NCBI RefSeq assembly: GCF_030247185.1
Contig: NC_080571.1
Span: 42,206,002 to 42,270,001, forward strand
Direction of reading: 5' to 3'
Length of the DNA: 64,000 nt
Source of the DNA: Malaya genurostris
Lineage: Eukaryota; Arthropoda; Insecta; Diptera; Culicidae
Program-made: the position numbers and the translations under genes
The notes under the pieces: model-generated
The model's database searches: none
Told to the model about the DNA's origin: nothing
Seen by the model: the letters and a program-made list of their open reading frames with translations, nothing else
Part shown: positions 63,386-64,000 of the stretch, piece by piece
Layout of the letters: each line of letters begins with the position of its first letter
Position numbering within the stretch: position 1 is the stretch's first letter

Positions 63386-64000
63386 CCAACCCTGCTATTT
63401 TGGCGCGCACGAATTTGACATTTTTCTCTCCTACTTCTATGTATAAGATTCTATGCGGGCTCACCTGGGGGCGACATGCTCGCAAAAAAGGATGTTGCCA
63501 ATGATTTGTTCGGGAAATGTGAGAGCTGGATATCTTGTTAATATGATGTCTTTGCTTCAAACAAACGCACAGTGGGGAAAAAACAGGAAACCCTAAAAAA
63601 AATCGGGAACAATGGAAAAAAGCAACAAACAAGAGTGTTTCTTATGTAAAAAACCTGTTTTAATCCACCTAGTGATGTAATGATGCCTTTCTCATGTATA
63701 ATATTCCGGTATTCTATTCCAAATTTTTCTCTTCGATTTTTGAAAGAAACCAAGGAGTTGTTTGTGCATTTACTAGTATAACATACAGAATGAAACAGTG
63801 TTTTGCTCGCAAAGGTTAAGAAAACTTAGTGGTTCACTATTATATGCACTTCACGGCACCGGAACCCGAGAACCGGTATAATCGAAGTCGGTTCGTACGG
63901 CCAAAAACTAACATGACATACAAACTCTACTAGTTTTTATTCACGTTTTGAAGATTCTGTACAATTTTGCCATCACAATCTAAATGACGATTTAAATGTT
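63386..64000. other. Unassigned, with traces of the degenerate mosquito repeat
   Basis: 'ttttaatccacctagtgatgtaatgatgcc' (63,659) recalls the inner end of the 1.85-kb repeats. 'cacttcacggcaccggaacccgagaaccggtataatcgaagtcggttcgtacggcc' (63,848-63,902) recalls the degenerate 110-160 bp units. No gene seen. Confidence 0.4.

Overview
This is eukaryotic, AT-rich, repeat-dominated DNA. I found no intact, convincingly functional gene of any class. The best guess for the source is a mosquito (Diptera, Culicidae, probably culicine). The support is: tRNA-derived SINEs with the A-box/B-box heads and tails I know from mosquito genomes; two lineages of DD37E Tc1/mariner elements, a family first described from mosquitoes; Jockey-type LINE remains; and long stretches of a degenerate ~110-160 bp repeat ('agatggctgaaccgatttt ... 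ggttccggaattacagg') typical of mosquito intergenic DNA. Species cannot be read from the sequence.

Layout. 0-6 kb: degenerate mosquito repeat, with a TIR element at 576-2,569 that itself carries a 751-bp element flanked by an 8-bp duplication, plus SINE and foldback fragments. 6-12.4 kb: one minus-strand Jockey-type LINE, readable from its 5' repeats and ORF1 through endonuclease to reverse transcriptase, opened by three separate TA-flanked DNA elements (a 213-bp MITE, a 919-bp mariner and a 1,577-bp element holding a 128-bp-arm hairpin). 12.6-13.7 kb: a dead DD37E transposon. 15.8-26.4 kb: a matryoshka, in which pieces of a second-lineage DD37E element are separated by a 6.6-kb long-TIR element and by a second inverted-repeat element. 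The 6.6-kb element in turn contains a hAT-like element (8-bp duplication TCACTAAT) that carries a reversed sibling of itself. 26.5-27.8 kb: a full-length but inactivated Mos1-like mariner. 29.1-30.8 kb: an old mariner split by a full-length DD37E copy. 33.5-34.8 kb: another first-lineage DD37E copy with a 234-bp MITE inside.

35-48 kb: several TA-flanked or TIR elements, SINE-like copies, a 440-bp CATAA array, a second internally deleted mariner, and at 47.7-48.4 kb a repeat that carries a decayed exon fragment of the Polycomb-group gene Sex comb on midleg (Scm, first MBT repeat). 48.4-50.9 kb is mostly sequence I cannot assign. 51-53 kb: a TIR element with TTTCGGCGAAA iterons, a Tc3-like transposase fragment and a third DD37E lineage-1 fragment. 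53-63.1 kb: two near-identical 1.85-kb repeats in inverted orientation bracket a ~4-kb polypyrimidine tract, SINEs, a hexanucleotide array and a 153-bp hairpin whose twin sits at 63.2 kb.

Nothing here acts as a pathway. The interest is in the nesting order, which gives a relative insertion history, in the captured Scm fragment, and in several TIR families with subterminal iterons that I could not match to a named family. All transposases seen carry stops, frameshifts or missing catalytic residues, so any mobilisation would have to come from copies elsewhere.
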